Shown here: positions 17,811-26,621 of the stretch, piece by piece | How the letters are laid out: each line of letters starts with the position of its first letter | How positions within the stretch are numbered: the stretch's first letter is position 1 | Translations under genes and position numbers: made by a program | Source: Pseudobacteriovorax sp. | Lineage (GTDB): Bacteria; Bdellovibrionota_B; Oligoflexia; Oligoflexales; Oligoflexaceae | Length of the DNA: 64,000 nucleotides | Direction: 5' to 3' | Assembly (NCBI GenBank): GCA_013215145.1 | Contig: JABSRP010000025.1 | Coordinates: 1-64,000, forward strand | The notes under the pieces: generated by a model | What the model was told of the DNA's origin: nothing | The model's input: only the letters and a program-made list of their open reading frames with translations | Databases searched by the model: none

Positions 17811-17933
17811 AGATTCTGCCAAAAACGCTCTGAATCAAGGCACAAGGACAAAAAGTACCGCAGTTAACCAACGGTTAATGAGGACGCTTTTTTTCCGAAG
17901 TAACGCCGAGTCAGAGCGTTTTCGGCAGAATCT
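17811..17933. repeat. Hairpin C: 23-bp inverted repeat with 77-nt loop
   Basis: Arms 17811-17833 and 17911-17933 pair over 23 bases with one mismatch. The loop holds the motif ATCAAGGCACAAGGAC, then AGTACCGCAG, then copy 2 of the 31-bp direct repeat (17874-17904). The right arm covers part of the stop codon (17932-17934) of the rhomboid gene. Loop and outer arm (GATTCTGCC) are shared, in reverse orientation, with hairpin D at 58.2 kb. Confidence 0.85.
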
Positions 17934-18465
17934 AATCGAGGCCAAACTTTGCTGCGGAAACCCCTGCCAAAAAACCAAGCAAATGAGCTTCCCAAGAGAC
18001 ATAGGAAGAGGTGGGTAGAACACCAAAGATTGTCCCCCCCCAAAGGATCATAACGAGGGCTGAGACAAAAATATACTTTAGCCTGCGCTCAAAAAAGCCA
18101 ATCGAGATCAGATAGCCAAATAATCCAAATACTAGTCCTGATGCCCCGATATGGTTCCCCTCTCTTGCAAACAGCCATGTGAGGATTCCTTGCACCACTA
18201 TAATATAGAATATGATCTGCTTAGTGGCCCCTTTGACCACCCAAGAAAATATGGTGCCAAAAATTAGAATCCCTACTGAGTTTGCCGTCAGGTGCTGCCA
18301 GCTAGCATGTATAAAAGGCGAGGTAAAAATACCCAACAACCCCCAAGCCTCTCGTGGGTAAAGTCCCATAGTAAAAAATGACGGCACTAAGATACTGGCA
18401 ACAAAACCAAGCCAAATAAAAACCAAAAGATAGAAAATAAATGTATAGGAAGGCTTTTGATTCAA
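17932..18465 (-). CDS. Rhomboid family intramembrane serine protease
   Basis: The 177-residue protein has about six membrane helices and the rhomboid active-site pattern: His58-x3-Asn62 (WQHLTAN) in helix 2, Ser109 in GASG, and His161 in WEAHLLGFLAG. It should cleave membrane proteins within the bilayer. It is short, lacking cytoplasmic extra domains. Its last codons and stop run into the right arm of hairpin C. It diverges from the imu cassette. Confidence 0.88.
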   Translation of the reverse strand: MNQKPSYTFIFYLLVFIWLGFVASILVPSFFTMGLYPREAWGLLGIFTSPFIHASWQHLTANSVGILIFGTIFSWVVKGATKQIIFYIIVVQGILTWLFAREGNHIGASGLVFGLFGYLISIGFFERRLKYIFVSALVMILWGGTIFGVLPTSSYVSWEAHLLGFLAGVSAAKFGLD

Positions 18466-18556
18466 ATCGATTTCCTTTCAATCAAAGGATCATAGCCATC
18501 GACCAAAGACTTTGTAAAGCCTTGTTGAGGTATTGACAACAAGCCGACTTTCCCTT

Positions 18557-18576
18557 TACCATAAATTTGTATGGTA
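18557..18576. promoter_or_regulatory. Candidate LexA operator (SOS box) of imuA-imuB-dnaE2
   Basis: TACCATAAATTTGTATGGTA is a perfect 7-6-7 palindrome 13 bases before the imuA ATG. It sits 18 bases after a consensus -35 TTGACA (18533-18538), so it would overlap the -10 region. The same palindrome arms and spacing occur before uvrA (61311-61330), and lexA is 2 kb away. Assignment to LexA is inference from the shared target genes. Confidence 0.75.
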
Positions 18577-18589
18577 TAAGGAGAACCCC

Positions 18590-19216
18590 ATGAACACCCA
18601 TTTTAACACGAGCCCTGACAGCCCACTGGAAGAATGGCACAACGAAGTGACTCACGCTTCCAAGCTATCCTCTCAGAGCCAGCCTCTTATGTCATCCCAT
18701 CCTCGTCTCAATGAGTTTTTCGAAGGTGGTCTGCCCTGGGGTCATGTGTGTGAGTGGGGGTCTCCCTGGGGGAGCGGCGGCCGCGAGCTGGCCTTATCGT
18801 TTCTGTCATCCATAGGACAGTCTCAACCTTACTGGAGCTTATGGATTCAAAGCCATAGCGACGTCGCATTTTATCCTCCTGCATGGCAAGCCCGCGGTGT
18901 GGATTTGGATCATCTCCGCTTTGCCGAAACCCAAGAGCCTCTTAAGGATGTAAAGAGCGTATTTTTGGAACCGTTTTTTAAGGTGATCGTTTTGGATAGC
19001 GCAAAACTCAGCCGCGACGATTGCGCCTTTCTTAAGCGACAGGCGCACAAACACAAGCAGGCTATCATCCTCATCAAGCCATACTTTCTTTCACCAAAGC
19101 AGGGCAATATCTGGGCAAAAACTCGTTTAAACTGTTGGCAAGATCATGTGCATCAGCAATTTCACTTACAAGTTGTGAAAGGGCTATCGCCACGAAAAAT
19201 CGCCATTTCCTGCTAA
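18590..19216 (+). CDS. imuA: ImuA, RecA-like accessory protein of the mutagenesis cassette
   Basis: The 208-residue protein belongs to the ImuA / SulA-like RecA-fold group that acts with ImuB and DnaE2 in damage-induced mutagenesis. LNEFFEGGLPWGHVCEWG near residues 42-59 is the family start of the fold. The Walker A position reads GSPWGSGGRE, lacking the GKT of active RecA, as in other ImuA proteins. The frame is open to a TTG at 18533, but that codon lies in the -35 element. ATG 18590 follows AAGGAG at 18578. It is the first gene of imuA-imuB-dnaE2. Confidence 0.8.
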   Translation: MNTHFNTSPDSPLEEWHNEVTHASKLSSQSQPLMSSHPRLNEFFEGGLPWGHVCEWGSPWGSGGRELALSFLSSIGQSQPYWSLWIQSHSDVAFYPPAWQARGVDLDHLRFAETQEPLKDVKSVFLEPFFKVIVLDSAKLSRDDCAFLKRQAHKHKQAIILIKPYFLSPKQGNIWAKTRLNCWQDHVHQQFHLQVVKGLSPRKIAISC

Positions 19217-19249
19217 ACAAAATAATAGAACTCAGGTATTAGGATTCTT

Positions 19250-20710
19250 ATGAAACAAGTACTACTATTCCCTGAGCCTCCCCACAAAGAGGTTCGGAAG
19301 AGTCATAGCTATTTAGTGATCAGCTGTGGCCAGCAAGGTCTCGATGACACTTTATTGCGCTTATCACCTGATATCATGTGCTGGCAGGATCATCTATGGC
19401 TTGTGGATCTCACTAGCACGGTTGGCTATTGGCAGAATATTGCGCAAAGGGCCCAGCTTCCTTGTTTAAAAATATGGCAGCAATTGTTAGATGACTCTCT
19501 CCAAGGCCATCATTATTGTGCCGTTGTCGCCGATCATCCTTGGCAAGGTTTGCTGATGCTCAGCACACTGCAGGATCTTGGCAATCACGGCCTCTTTGAT
19601 GGCCAAACTCAATATGTCGCTAACATCTTTAAATACTTTACATGGGAGCATTGGTGGCACCATATTGAGCGCTATCAGCTTCACAGCCTTCGTGAAAAAT
19701 ATTTATCAGCGACACAGGTTGCAGGACTAAAAAAATCTGTCAGCCACATGAAAAAGACAGCTCAGCGGTTAGCTTGTCAATATCCGTATCAACTCAAGCA
19801 TATGCCCTCCTCACAAATCCGCAGGCGATTTGGAAGTATTATAGAAGGCTTATGGCGTGATAGTTTTGTCGAGCATACAAAGATGAGATATTCATTAGAA
19901 TATCAAACCTCTTTCCCATGGTCGTTTCTCCAAAAAAAGCAACAGCCCACTGTTAAGAGAATGCTCGATCATCATATGAATACATGGGATGAGGCAGAGG
20001 AATGGATTCGTCAGGATCTCAATAAGTTATGTTTCTCACCTTTCTTTAATACTGAAGAGCATACAATTTATTTGGAGTGGCGGTTAGTCTTACACAACCT
20101 TTACGAAATCCCCGTGCCCGTTTTCTTTCGTCATCCTCATAGTCTTCCTGCCGAAATACCCTCACAAAAGACTGCCCTACTCCAGATAAAGTTTGCCTTT
20201 GAAAAAGTGCTACAAGAGGAACAAAAATCCTATCAAGATATCGAACAACCCATGCCGCAAATCATTGCGTGGTCTCTTTCCGTTTTGTCTGGAATCCCCA
20301 AATCTAGCCTGATCACGTCGCTATTCGATGATAGCAGCGAAAATCAAACCCTATTAAGATTAGAAAACCAGGTTCATGTCCCTCTTAAATCCTATCAAAC
20401 TATTGATCACTGGGTACCAGAGCAGTCCTTTGCTCAGCAAGGTGGTGACACAAAACACCTCATGCACGAGCAGGGCTTTTACGCAACAGCCAAGCAGCGT
20501 CCACTTTTCACCTTTCGCAAATCTCAGCCGTTGCAGCACAAAGACACTGGTGCCTTATGGGTTTTTTTAGAAAGGACCATGGATCAATGGTGGTCTGATG
20601 GCAGCGACAATATAAGGCGCGACTATTATTCTTATACTCAAGGCCAGCGCCGGTACTGGATTTATCGAGATATTCATAAAAAGTGGTTTATTCATGGCAT
20701 CTACGCATAA
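19250..20710 (+). CDS. imuB: ImuB, catalytically inactive Y-family polymerase homologue
   Basis: Position between imuA and dnaE2 and the C terminus identify this 486-residue protein as ImuB, the adaptor that links DnaE2 to the beta clamp. The C-terminal pattern RPLFTFRKSQPL near residue 416 and RRDYYSYTQGQRRYWIYRD...WFIHGIYA near 458-486 is the ImuB signature. The N-terminal palm is strongly diverged, and I cannot find the acidic Y-family motifs, consistent with ImuB being non-catalytic. Its 3' end overlaps dnaE2 by 17 bases, implying coupled translation. Confidence 0.78.
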   Translation: MKQVLLFPEPPHKEVRKSHSYLVISCGQQGLDDTLLRLSPDIMCWQDHLWLVDLTSTVGYWQNIAQRAQLPCLKIWQQLLDDSLQGHHYCAVVADHPWQGLLMLSTLQDLGNHGLFDGQTQYVANIFKYFTWEHWWHHIERYQLHSLREKYLSATQVAGLKKSVSHMKKTAQRLACQYPYQLKHMPSSQIRRRFGSIIEGLWRDSFVEHTKMRYSLEYQTSFPWSFLQKKQQPTVKRMLDHHMNTWDEAEEWIRQDLNKLCFSPFFNTEEHTIYLEWRLVLHNLYEIPVPVFFRHPHSLPAEIPSQKTALLQIKFAFEKVLQEEQKSYQDIEQPMPQIIAWSLSVLSGIPKSSLITSLFDDSSENQTLLRLENQVHVPLKSYQTIDHWVPEQSFAQQGGDTKHLMHEQGFYATAKQRPLFTFRKSQPLQHKDTGALWVFLERTMDQWWSDGSDNIRRDYYSYTQGQRRYWIYRDIHKKWFIHGIYA

Positions 20711-23700
20711 GAAACTGCCCTGGATTGAATGGCTTTGTCATAGCAACTTTAGCTTTCTCACAGGAGCTTCACACCCAGAAGAGTATATCCAAAGGGCTTA
20801 TGATCTTCAGTATCGTGGCATCGGCATAACGGATTTCGACGGTTTATATGGGATTGTACGGGCTTTTAATGCCAGACGAGAGCTATTGAAAGATGATTGT
20901 GATTACGTACCACAGATATTCTACGGTTGCGAAATCCATATGGACCAAGATCATAGCAGCCCCGTGGTCCTTCGTAAGACACTCGTGCTTTTTGCTCTTA
21001 ATAAAAAAGGATATAGTCAAATATGTAAGATTATCAGCTATGCCCATCGTAACAGTAAAAATGAGGCCTATATAACACTTGATGAGCTTGCTCAATGCTC
21101 TTCAGATCATCTCGTGTGCTTACAGCCAATGCGAGGAATGATTCGCTACCAAACACTGGTCAAAACTGAAGCCCATTATCGACAGCTACAAGAAATTTTC
21201 CAAGATCGTTTTTATCTCGTTGTCAGTCGGCATCTCAGTCCGTCTGAAGATCTATGGATTGGCCCCACCATCGATCTTGCAAAACAGATTGGGATTCCCC
21301 TTCTTATGAGCCAAGATGCATTTTTTCACCAAGCCAGCGAAAAAATTATATCCGATTTAGTCACGGCCATTCGTCTGAACAAGACTATCGATACCTCTGT
21401 CCCTCATATGTTTGTCAATGACGAAAGAACCTTACATAATATTACAGAGATTCATGCTCGCTATCATAGTTTACCTTGCTTTCACGATGCTCTAGCGAAC
21501 AGCCTTGATCTTGCCGATCGCTTCTCTTTCGATTTAACAGAATTACGCTACCACTATCCTAAAGAAATGATCCCTGAAGGTTATACCAGCCATCAATATC
21601 TCGAGTATCTCGTATGGAAAGCCTATGGCAAGTCATCCAATCAAAACTTAGGAGATACGCTATGTAAAGAGCTTAAACTCATCCGTATTCTAGAGTTTGC
21701 CGACTATTTTCTAACCGTTTGGGATATTGTCCGTTGGGCTCGAGAGCAGGACATCCTCTGCCAAGGCCGTGGTTCGGCAGCAAACTCAGCCGTCTGCTAT
21801 ATGCTACGTATCACAGCCGTTGACCCCACATCCTTTGATCTACTATTTGAAAGGTTCTTAAGCTTAGAGAGGGGAGATCCACCTGATATTGATGTCGACT
21901 TTGAGCATGAACGGCGAGAAGAAGTCATTCAGTATATCTATCAGCGCTATGGTCGTGTCAGGGCTGCTATGGTGGCTAATGTCATCACCTTCCGGACTAG
22001 AGGAGCTATTCGATCGGTGGGTAAGGCTTTAGGGATTTCCGACAGCGTCCTTTCCCATATCAGCAATGTAAAAAAATGCTCGGACAAGAGCTTACCAGAT
22101 ATTCCGGACAAGCATGAACTTCCTTGGAAGCTTTGGCAAACGCTAACAGATAAGCTGGTCGGCTTCCCAAGACATATGGGTCTACACTCTGGTGGTTTTA
22201 TTATTTCTCAACATGAACTCAATCAAATCGTCCCTCAAGAGCCTGCAACCATGGTGGATCGCACTGTGATTCAATGGGCAAAAGACGATGTAGAGAGTTT
22301 AGGATTATTCAAGATCGATGTACTAGCCTTAGGTATGCTGACGGCGATTCGAAAAGCCTTTAAGCTGGTCCAAGATCACTATCAAAACGATATATCTTTG
22401 ACCGCGATACCAGCCGACGATCCTGATACGTATTCTATGATACAGGCCGCTGAGACCGTGGGCACCTTTCAGATAGAATCAAGAGCTCAGATGTCCATGC
22501 TTCCCAGACTCAGACCTAAGTCTTTCTATGATCTAGTGGTGCAGATCGGTATCATCCGACCAGGCCCCATTCAAGGAGGTCTGATCCACCCCTACCTCAA
22601 GAGACGCCATGGAATCGAGCCGGTGAGCTATCCTCACCCCAAACTTATTCCTATCTTAAAAAGGACCATGGGAGTCCCCATCTTTCAGGAGCAGGTTATG
22701 AGAATCGCGATGGCTGTGGGAGATTTTACTCCAGGGGAAGCCGACCAACTACGCAAACAGGTAGGCGCTTGGTCACTGAATAAAGATTTAGGGGATTTTG
22801 TCGAAAAATTCGCTCGCGGCATGAGGCGCAATGGTATCAAAGAGGTCCATATCGATCAACTCATTGGTCATCTAAAGGGTTTTGCCAACTATGGTTTTCC
22901 CGAATCACACTCAGCATCTTTCGCCCTCCTTGCTTATGCCTCATCCTATCTGAAATGCCACTATCAGGAGGCCTTTTATGTAGCCTTACTGAACTCACAG
23001 CCTATGGGGTTCTACTCTCCTCATGCGCTACTCCAATCAGCGAAGCGTGAGGGAAGCACAATCAAACCTATCTCACTCAATCAGTCTCACTGGGATGTAA
23101 CGATAGAAGCTGATGAGCCTGGGGTACGAGCCATCCGACTTGGATTCCGGCTGGTTCATGGACTGAGCAAACAAGGCGCCGAGAAACTTATCTCATATCG
23201 GGAAGCTCACGGATCTTGGACCAATGTTCACATGTTTCTTAAAGACTGTCCTTTGCATCGTGGTGATCTCACTGCGCTCGTCGCTTCCAATGCCTTAGCT
23301 GAGCTAGGTATCGGTAGGCAAGAAGCCTTATGGCTGGCGACAGCTGTGCCTATCGCCCCTATATTGGATAACGAGGAGCAGATAGCCCTCCCTCAAGAAG
23401 ACAGTCTACAACAGGTGGATCGAGACTTCGCAGCCTTCGGTACGACCCTAGGGCAGCACCCTACCGAAGTCATGCGCCAGAGGTTCTGGTCTTATCCCTT
23501 AGCAGAAAACGATGTCAAAACCTCAAAGATGATCTCCCGGCTGCCCAACAACAGCATGGTCATCGTATTTGGTATGGTCTTAGTCAGACAGCAGCCTCCA
23601 ACAGCAAAGGGGATGGTCTTTTTCACACTCGAGGATCAGACAGGCTATATCAATTTGGTTTTCACACCACAAAAGGCAGAGATTTTCAAAAGCATTATCG

Positions 23701-23894
23701 ACCGTCACGGATTTCTTTGCGCCCAAGGCCGCCTCCAGGTAGAAGGCAGAGGCCATTCGGTTTTGGTTCAGACCGTCTATAGCCCTCAAGCGACAAGCAA
23801 CATCATTGCACTCAATCCATCCAGCCCTGTGGAAGATCCTCAGGCAACAAAACCACCTCTTAGACGGACTCCTAGAGCTAAAAACTATATGTGA
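20694..23894 (+). CDS. dnaE2: Error-prone DNA polymerase III alpha subunit DnaE2
   Basis: The 1066-residue protein is a C-family polymerase of the DnaE2/ImuC type, of normal length. Visible parts are the PHP domain starting WIEWLCHSNFSFLTGAS, the catalytic acidic motif PPDIDVDFEHERRE near residue 400, GLHSGGFIIS near 500, the finger region IGIIRPGPIQGG near 620, and an OB fold near the C terminus (MVIVFGMVLVRQQPPTAKGMVFFTLED). It carries out translesion synthesis in induced cells. It ends overlapping the convergent kinase-fold gene by 10 bases. Confidence 0.95.
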   Translation: MASTHKKLPWIEWLCHSNFSFLTGASHPEEYIQRAYDLQYRGIGITDFDGLYGIVRAFNARRELLKDDCDYVPQIFYGCEIHMDQDHSSPVVLRKTLVLFALNKKGYSQICKIISYAHRNSKNEAYITLDELAQCSSDHLVCLQPMRGMIRYQTLVKTEAHYRQLQEIFQDRFYLVVSRHLSPSEDLWIGPTIDLAKQIGIPLLMSQDAFFHQASEKIISDLVTAIRLNKTIDTSVPHMFVNDERTLHNITEIHARYHSLPCFHDALANSLDLADRFSFDLTELRYHYPKEMIPEGYTSHQYLEYLVWKAYGKSSNQNLGDTLCKELKLIRILEFADYFLTVWDIVRWAREQDILCQGRGSAANSAVCYMLRITAVDPTSFDLLFERFLSLERGDPPDIDVDFEHERREEVIQYIYQRYGRVRAAMVANVITFRTRGAIRSVGKALGISDSVLSHISNVKKCSDKSLPDIPDKHELPWKLWQTLTDKLVGFPRHMGLHSGGFIISQHELNQIVPQEPATMVDRTVIQWAKDDVESLGLFKIDVLALGMLTAIRKAFKLVQDHYQNDISLTAIPADDPDTYSMIQAAETVGTFQIESRAQMSMLPRLRPKSFYDLVVQIGIIRPGPIQGGLIHPYLKRRHGIEPVSYPHPKLIPILKRTMGVPIFQEQVMRIAMAVGDFTPGEADQLRKQVGAWSLNKDLGDFVEKFARGMRRNGIKEVHIDQLIGHLKGFANYGFPESHSASFALLAYASSYLKCHYQEAFYVALLNSQPMGFYSPHALLQSAKREGSTIKPISLNQSHWDVTIEADEPGVRAIRLGFRLVHGLSKQGAEKLISYREAHGSWTNVHMFLKDCPLHRGDLTALVASNALAELGIGRQEALWLATAVPIAPILDNEEQIALPQEDSLQQVDRDFAAFGTTLGQHPTEVMRQRFWSYPLAENDVKTSKMISRLPNNSMVIVFGMVLVRQQPPTAKGMVFFTLEDQTGYINLVFTPQKAEIFKSIIDRHGFLCAQGRLQVEGRGHSVLVQTVYSPQATSNIIALNPSSPVEDPQATKPPLRRTPRAKNYM

Positions 23895-24943
23895 GGGGGA
23901 CTCGTCTCAACCATAAGCAAAGACTGAGCTACAAGTTGACCCATGGTCCGACAATTAAGGAAACCACTTTCCTTATAGTGCTCAGACAGCTCTTCGGCTA
24001 ACTGACGAACCGAATCCTCGGGCGCTATTTCTGTATCGGCAAAGACCTCAAGCAGCCGACTTAGGCGATAGGAGGAGGAATAGATCCGTTGTCGAATCAA
24101 AGATCGCTCTTCCTTTTGGTACTGCCTGATAGACTCAGGAGTTAAATAATCCATTGCAAGCTGGACATAACCTCGATTCTGAGGAAAGAACTGCGGTAGA
24201 TAAATTTTCTTTCTGGGTTCGTAACTCTGCTGATCAAAGTCAATGGCGCGCAAGCGATAAAAATTCTCTTCAAAGTCCATGGTGATATCCACCACAAAAT
24301 TTGACGAATGCATATCACCCAATAAACGAAGAAAGCAGCGCTCATTGAACTTCACAAATTCTTTGGCCAAACGTACCTTGTTAACATCAGACTTACCTAA
24401 ATAATTCTCTAGGAAAACATCTCCTGGAATCCCATAAATATGCTCTTCGATAATCGTATTCTGATGAAACATAAAGCCAATACGGTTAGGCGAAAGAATA
24501 TGCTCTAACTCAAGGCCAAAGACACGGGACGCATCGGCCTGTTTAATATAGAAGTAATCAAAATTGTCATTGATACTGTTAATAATACGAATCCGGAAGG
24601 GTTTGGTATTGCCATAAAGACAAAGATCGATCCGATCTACCCTTAAATGGCTGAGCACATCCATCTGGCCATTAGATCGCAAGAAGGCGTATATCTGAAG
24701 TAGTTTATAGGAGAGCTCCTTATGCTCCTGAGCCTGAAAGCTGACAGTCACCCAAAGGGTGTCGTTGCCGTTGTGGTCATAGAGGGGAAAGCAGTCCTCG
24801 TAGCGCAGCAACTCATCATAATCGAGAGAAAGGAGGATGCCTCGATTGAAGTGCCTTAAATACTTGTCGAAGGCTTCGGTCACCGTGTAGGTCAATTTTT
24901 TTCGGCTGATCAATTTGTCGGGCACAAAAAAACTCTTCATCAA
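23885..24943 (-). CDS. Protein with a kinase-like fold, unknown function
   Basis: I do not recognise the family of this 352-residue cytoplasmic protein. Residues near 225-256 read LLGDMHSSNFVVD followed by LRAIDFDQQ, matching the spacing of the catalytic (HxDxxxxN-like) and metal-binding (DFD) loops of protein-kinase / aminoglycoside-phosphotransferase folds, with Asp and Asn in the right places. The N-terminal half has no obvious glycine loop. It may be a small-molecule or protein kinase. It converges with dnaE2 and is separated from amt by an amt terminator. Confidence 0.45.
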   Translation of the reverse strand: MMKSFFVPDKLISRKKLTYTVTEAFDKYLRHFNRGILLSLDYDELLRYEDCFPLYDHNGNDTLWVTVSFQAQEHKELSYKLLQIYAFLRSNGQMDVLSHLRVDRIDLCLYGNTKPFRIRIINSINDNFDYFYIKQADASRVFGLELEHILSPNRIGFMFHQNTIIEEHIYGIPGDVFLENYLGKSDVNKVRLAKEFVKFNERCFLRLLGDMHSSNFVVDITMDFEENFYRLRAIDFDQQSYEPRKKIYLPQFFPQNRGYVQLAMDYLTPESIRQYQKEERSLIRQRIYSSSYRLSRLLEVFADTEIAPEDSVRQLAEELSEHYKESGFLNCRTMGQLVAQSLLMVETSPPHI

Positions 24944-24990
24944 TCCAGACTGCCTATAGAATAACAGACTTCGACGAAAGAAGAGTCATC

Positions 24991-25020
24991 AAAAAGAAGT
25001 GGTATGCCATTACATACCAC
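24991..25020 (-). terminator. Rho-independent terminator of amt
   Basis: On the minus strand the stem GTGGTATG/CATACCAC with a six-base loop is followed by TTCTTTTT. It lies 12 bases after the amt stop codon. Confidence 0.85.
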
Positions 25021-25031
25021 TCCTAATATAT

Positions 25032-26444
25032 CTACATAAAGGCAACTTCGGCCTTGGGGGGGACTCCACCAGATTCTGCAATCTTCTTGTCTTGCATCTC
25101 CTTGGCTTCGGCACTTTCTTTCTTCATCATCAAGTAAAGACCACGATAAGCTGATAGACCATGCTCAGAATGATCAAGACCAACAGACTCGACTTTGGCC
25201 GAAACGCGGATACCAATCGTCGCCTTTAGGGCAAAGAACGTCACGAAGGCAAACGAGAAAGAGAAAATACCGATAGCGACGATACCGATAAGCTGAGAGA
25301 TGATTTGACTACCAGAGGCTAGATCGCCAAAAATTCCAACAGCTAGGGTACCCCAGATACCACAAACAAGGTGAACAGAAATAGCACCAACTGGATCATC
25401 GATCTTGAGTTTTTCAAACATCATAACTGATCCGACGACCAAACCACCAGCCACAAGACCAATAGCAGCAGAATCCATAACTGACATTTGGTCAGCACCA
25501 GCTGTGATTCCTACTAGTCCAGCAAGAGCACCATTAAGAACCATGGTTAAATCAAGGTGCTTAAGGAAGAAATGGGTTGCGATCATGGAACCAATGACAC
25601 CAGCAGCACCAGAGATCGTTGTCATCACAAATACTTTAGAGATGGCACCAGCGTCAGCAGAAAGGACAGAACCACCGTTAAATCCGAACCAACCGAACCA
25701 AAGTAAGAAAGCGCCAATCGTTGCCAAAGGCATGCTGTGAGGGAAGATAGGATTCACATCACCATTCTTAAGAAATTTACCAAGTCTTGGCCCAAGAAGG
25801 ATGGCTCCAGCCAAAGCACCCCAGCCACCAACACTATGTACAATGGAAGACCCTGCGAAATCGTAAAACGGAGTAGAAAGGGCATCTAGGAATCCACCGC
25901 CCCACTTCCACATACCAACGATGGGATAACAGATCGCTACAAATACAGTTGAAAAGATAAGGAAAGAAGAAATCTTGATTCTCTCAGCGACAGCACCGGA
26001 AACAATAGTTGCTGTGGTAGCTGCAAACATCGCTTGGAAAATAAAATCCGTCCAGTAGGTGTATGCCGGGTTGTAAGCGCTTGTCAAACCAGCACTATCA
26101 GTCCCCACACCAAAACCAGCAAAACCGAAAAAGCTACCAGCAGCGGCATCACCAGGATACATAAGATTAAAACCGATGGCGGCGTAGGTAAGGATACCGA
26201 TTGCCAGTACAGCGACGTTCTTAAAGAGGATATTAACAGCATTCTTTTGCTGAGATAATCCCGCTTCGAGAGTGGCAAAACCAAGATGCATCATGAAAAC
26301 CAAAACGGTTGCCATCAGTATCCAAAGATTACCAAGTGAAAAGCTAATGACGGCCTCAGCGTCAGCGGCAAGTGATACTTGCGACTGTGCAGCTAAAGCA
26401 AAACAAAAAAGACTTTTGAATGACCAGGATCGAAACTGTCTCAC
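25032..26444 (-). CDS. amt: Ammonium transporter
   Basis: This is an Amt/Rh-family channel of 471 residues with 11 predicted membrane helices after a signal-like N terminus. Family marks are WILMATVLVFMMHLGFATLEAG, YWTDFIFQAMFAATTATIVSGAVAER, and DFAGSSIVHSVGG (the AmtB signature with a pore histidine). It imports ammonium across the inner membrane. GTG 26444 follows AGGAGC and is preferred to the upstream ATG at 26480. A sigma-54 promoter lies 43 bases upstream. No glnK/glnB gene adjoins it, unlike most amt loci. Confidence 0.93.
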   Translation of the reverse strand: MRQFRSWSFKSLFCFALAAQSQVSLAADAEAVISFSLGNLWILMATVLVFMMHLGFATLEAGLSQQKNAVNILFKNVAVLAIGILTYAAIGFNLMYPGDAAAGSFFGFAGFGVGTDSAGLTSAYNPAYTYWTDFIFQAMFAATTATIVSGAVAERIKISSFLIFSTVFVAICYPIVGMWKWGGGFLDALSTPFYDFAGSSIVHSVGGWGALAGAILLGPRLGKFLKNGDVNPIFPHSMPLATIGAFLLWFGWFGFNGGSVLSADAGAISKVFVMTTISGAAGVIGSMIATHFFLKHLDLTMVLNGALAGLVGITAGADQMSVMDSAAIGLVAGGLVVGSVMMFEKLKIDDPVGAISVHLVCGIWGTLAVGIFGDLASGSQIISQLIGIVAIGIFSFSFAFVTFFALKATIGIRVSAKVESVGLDHSEHGLSAYRGLYLMMKKESAEAKEMQDKKIAESGGVPPKAEVAFM

Positions 26445-26486
26445 GTTGTTGCTCCTAAATATGTAGATTCCATTTTCCAAAAGAAC

Positions 26487-26502
26487 AGCAACAACAATGC
26501 CA
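26487..26502 (-). promoter_or_regulatory. Sigma-54 (-24/-12) promoter of amt
   Basis: On the minus strand, TGGCATTGTTGTTGCT has GG and GC separated by exactly ten bases and matches the consensus TGGCAC-N5-TTGCW except for one base. Transcription would start near 26476, about 30 bases before the GTG start. Sigma-54 control of ammonium transporters is known in many proteobacteria. Confidence 0.75.
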
Positions 26503-26621
26503 AAGACAAAAATAAATAAGAAAACTCTTATATACTAGGATTTTGAACAAAATGACGCATACATAAAATGCGAAGCAGGACGAAAAATATCTTACGATTA
26601 TGTCAGATATATCTCTCTAAA

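Noticed and set aside
17759..17904. A possible CRISPR-like pair from the two 31-bp direct repeats
   Set aside because: There are only two copies, separated by 84 bases with hairpin arms in between, and no cas genes are in the window.
17337..17933. Integron attC sites
   Set aside because: The arms do not carry the attC core (GTTRRRY / RYYYAAC) at the right positions, and no integrase or cassette-like genes lie nearby.
24999..25020. Another LexA-type operator (GTGGTATG...CATACCAC)
   Set aside because: Its halves run TGGTATG / CATACCA, the reverse order of TACCATA / TATGGTA, and it lies at the 3' end of amt followed by a T-run. It is a terminator.
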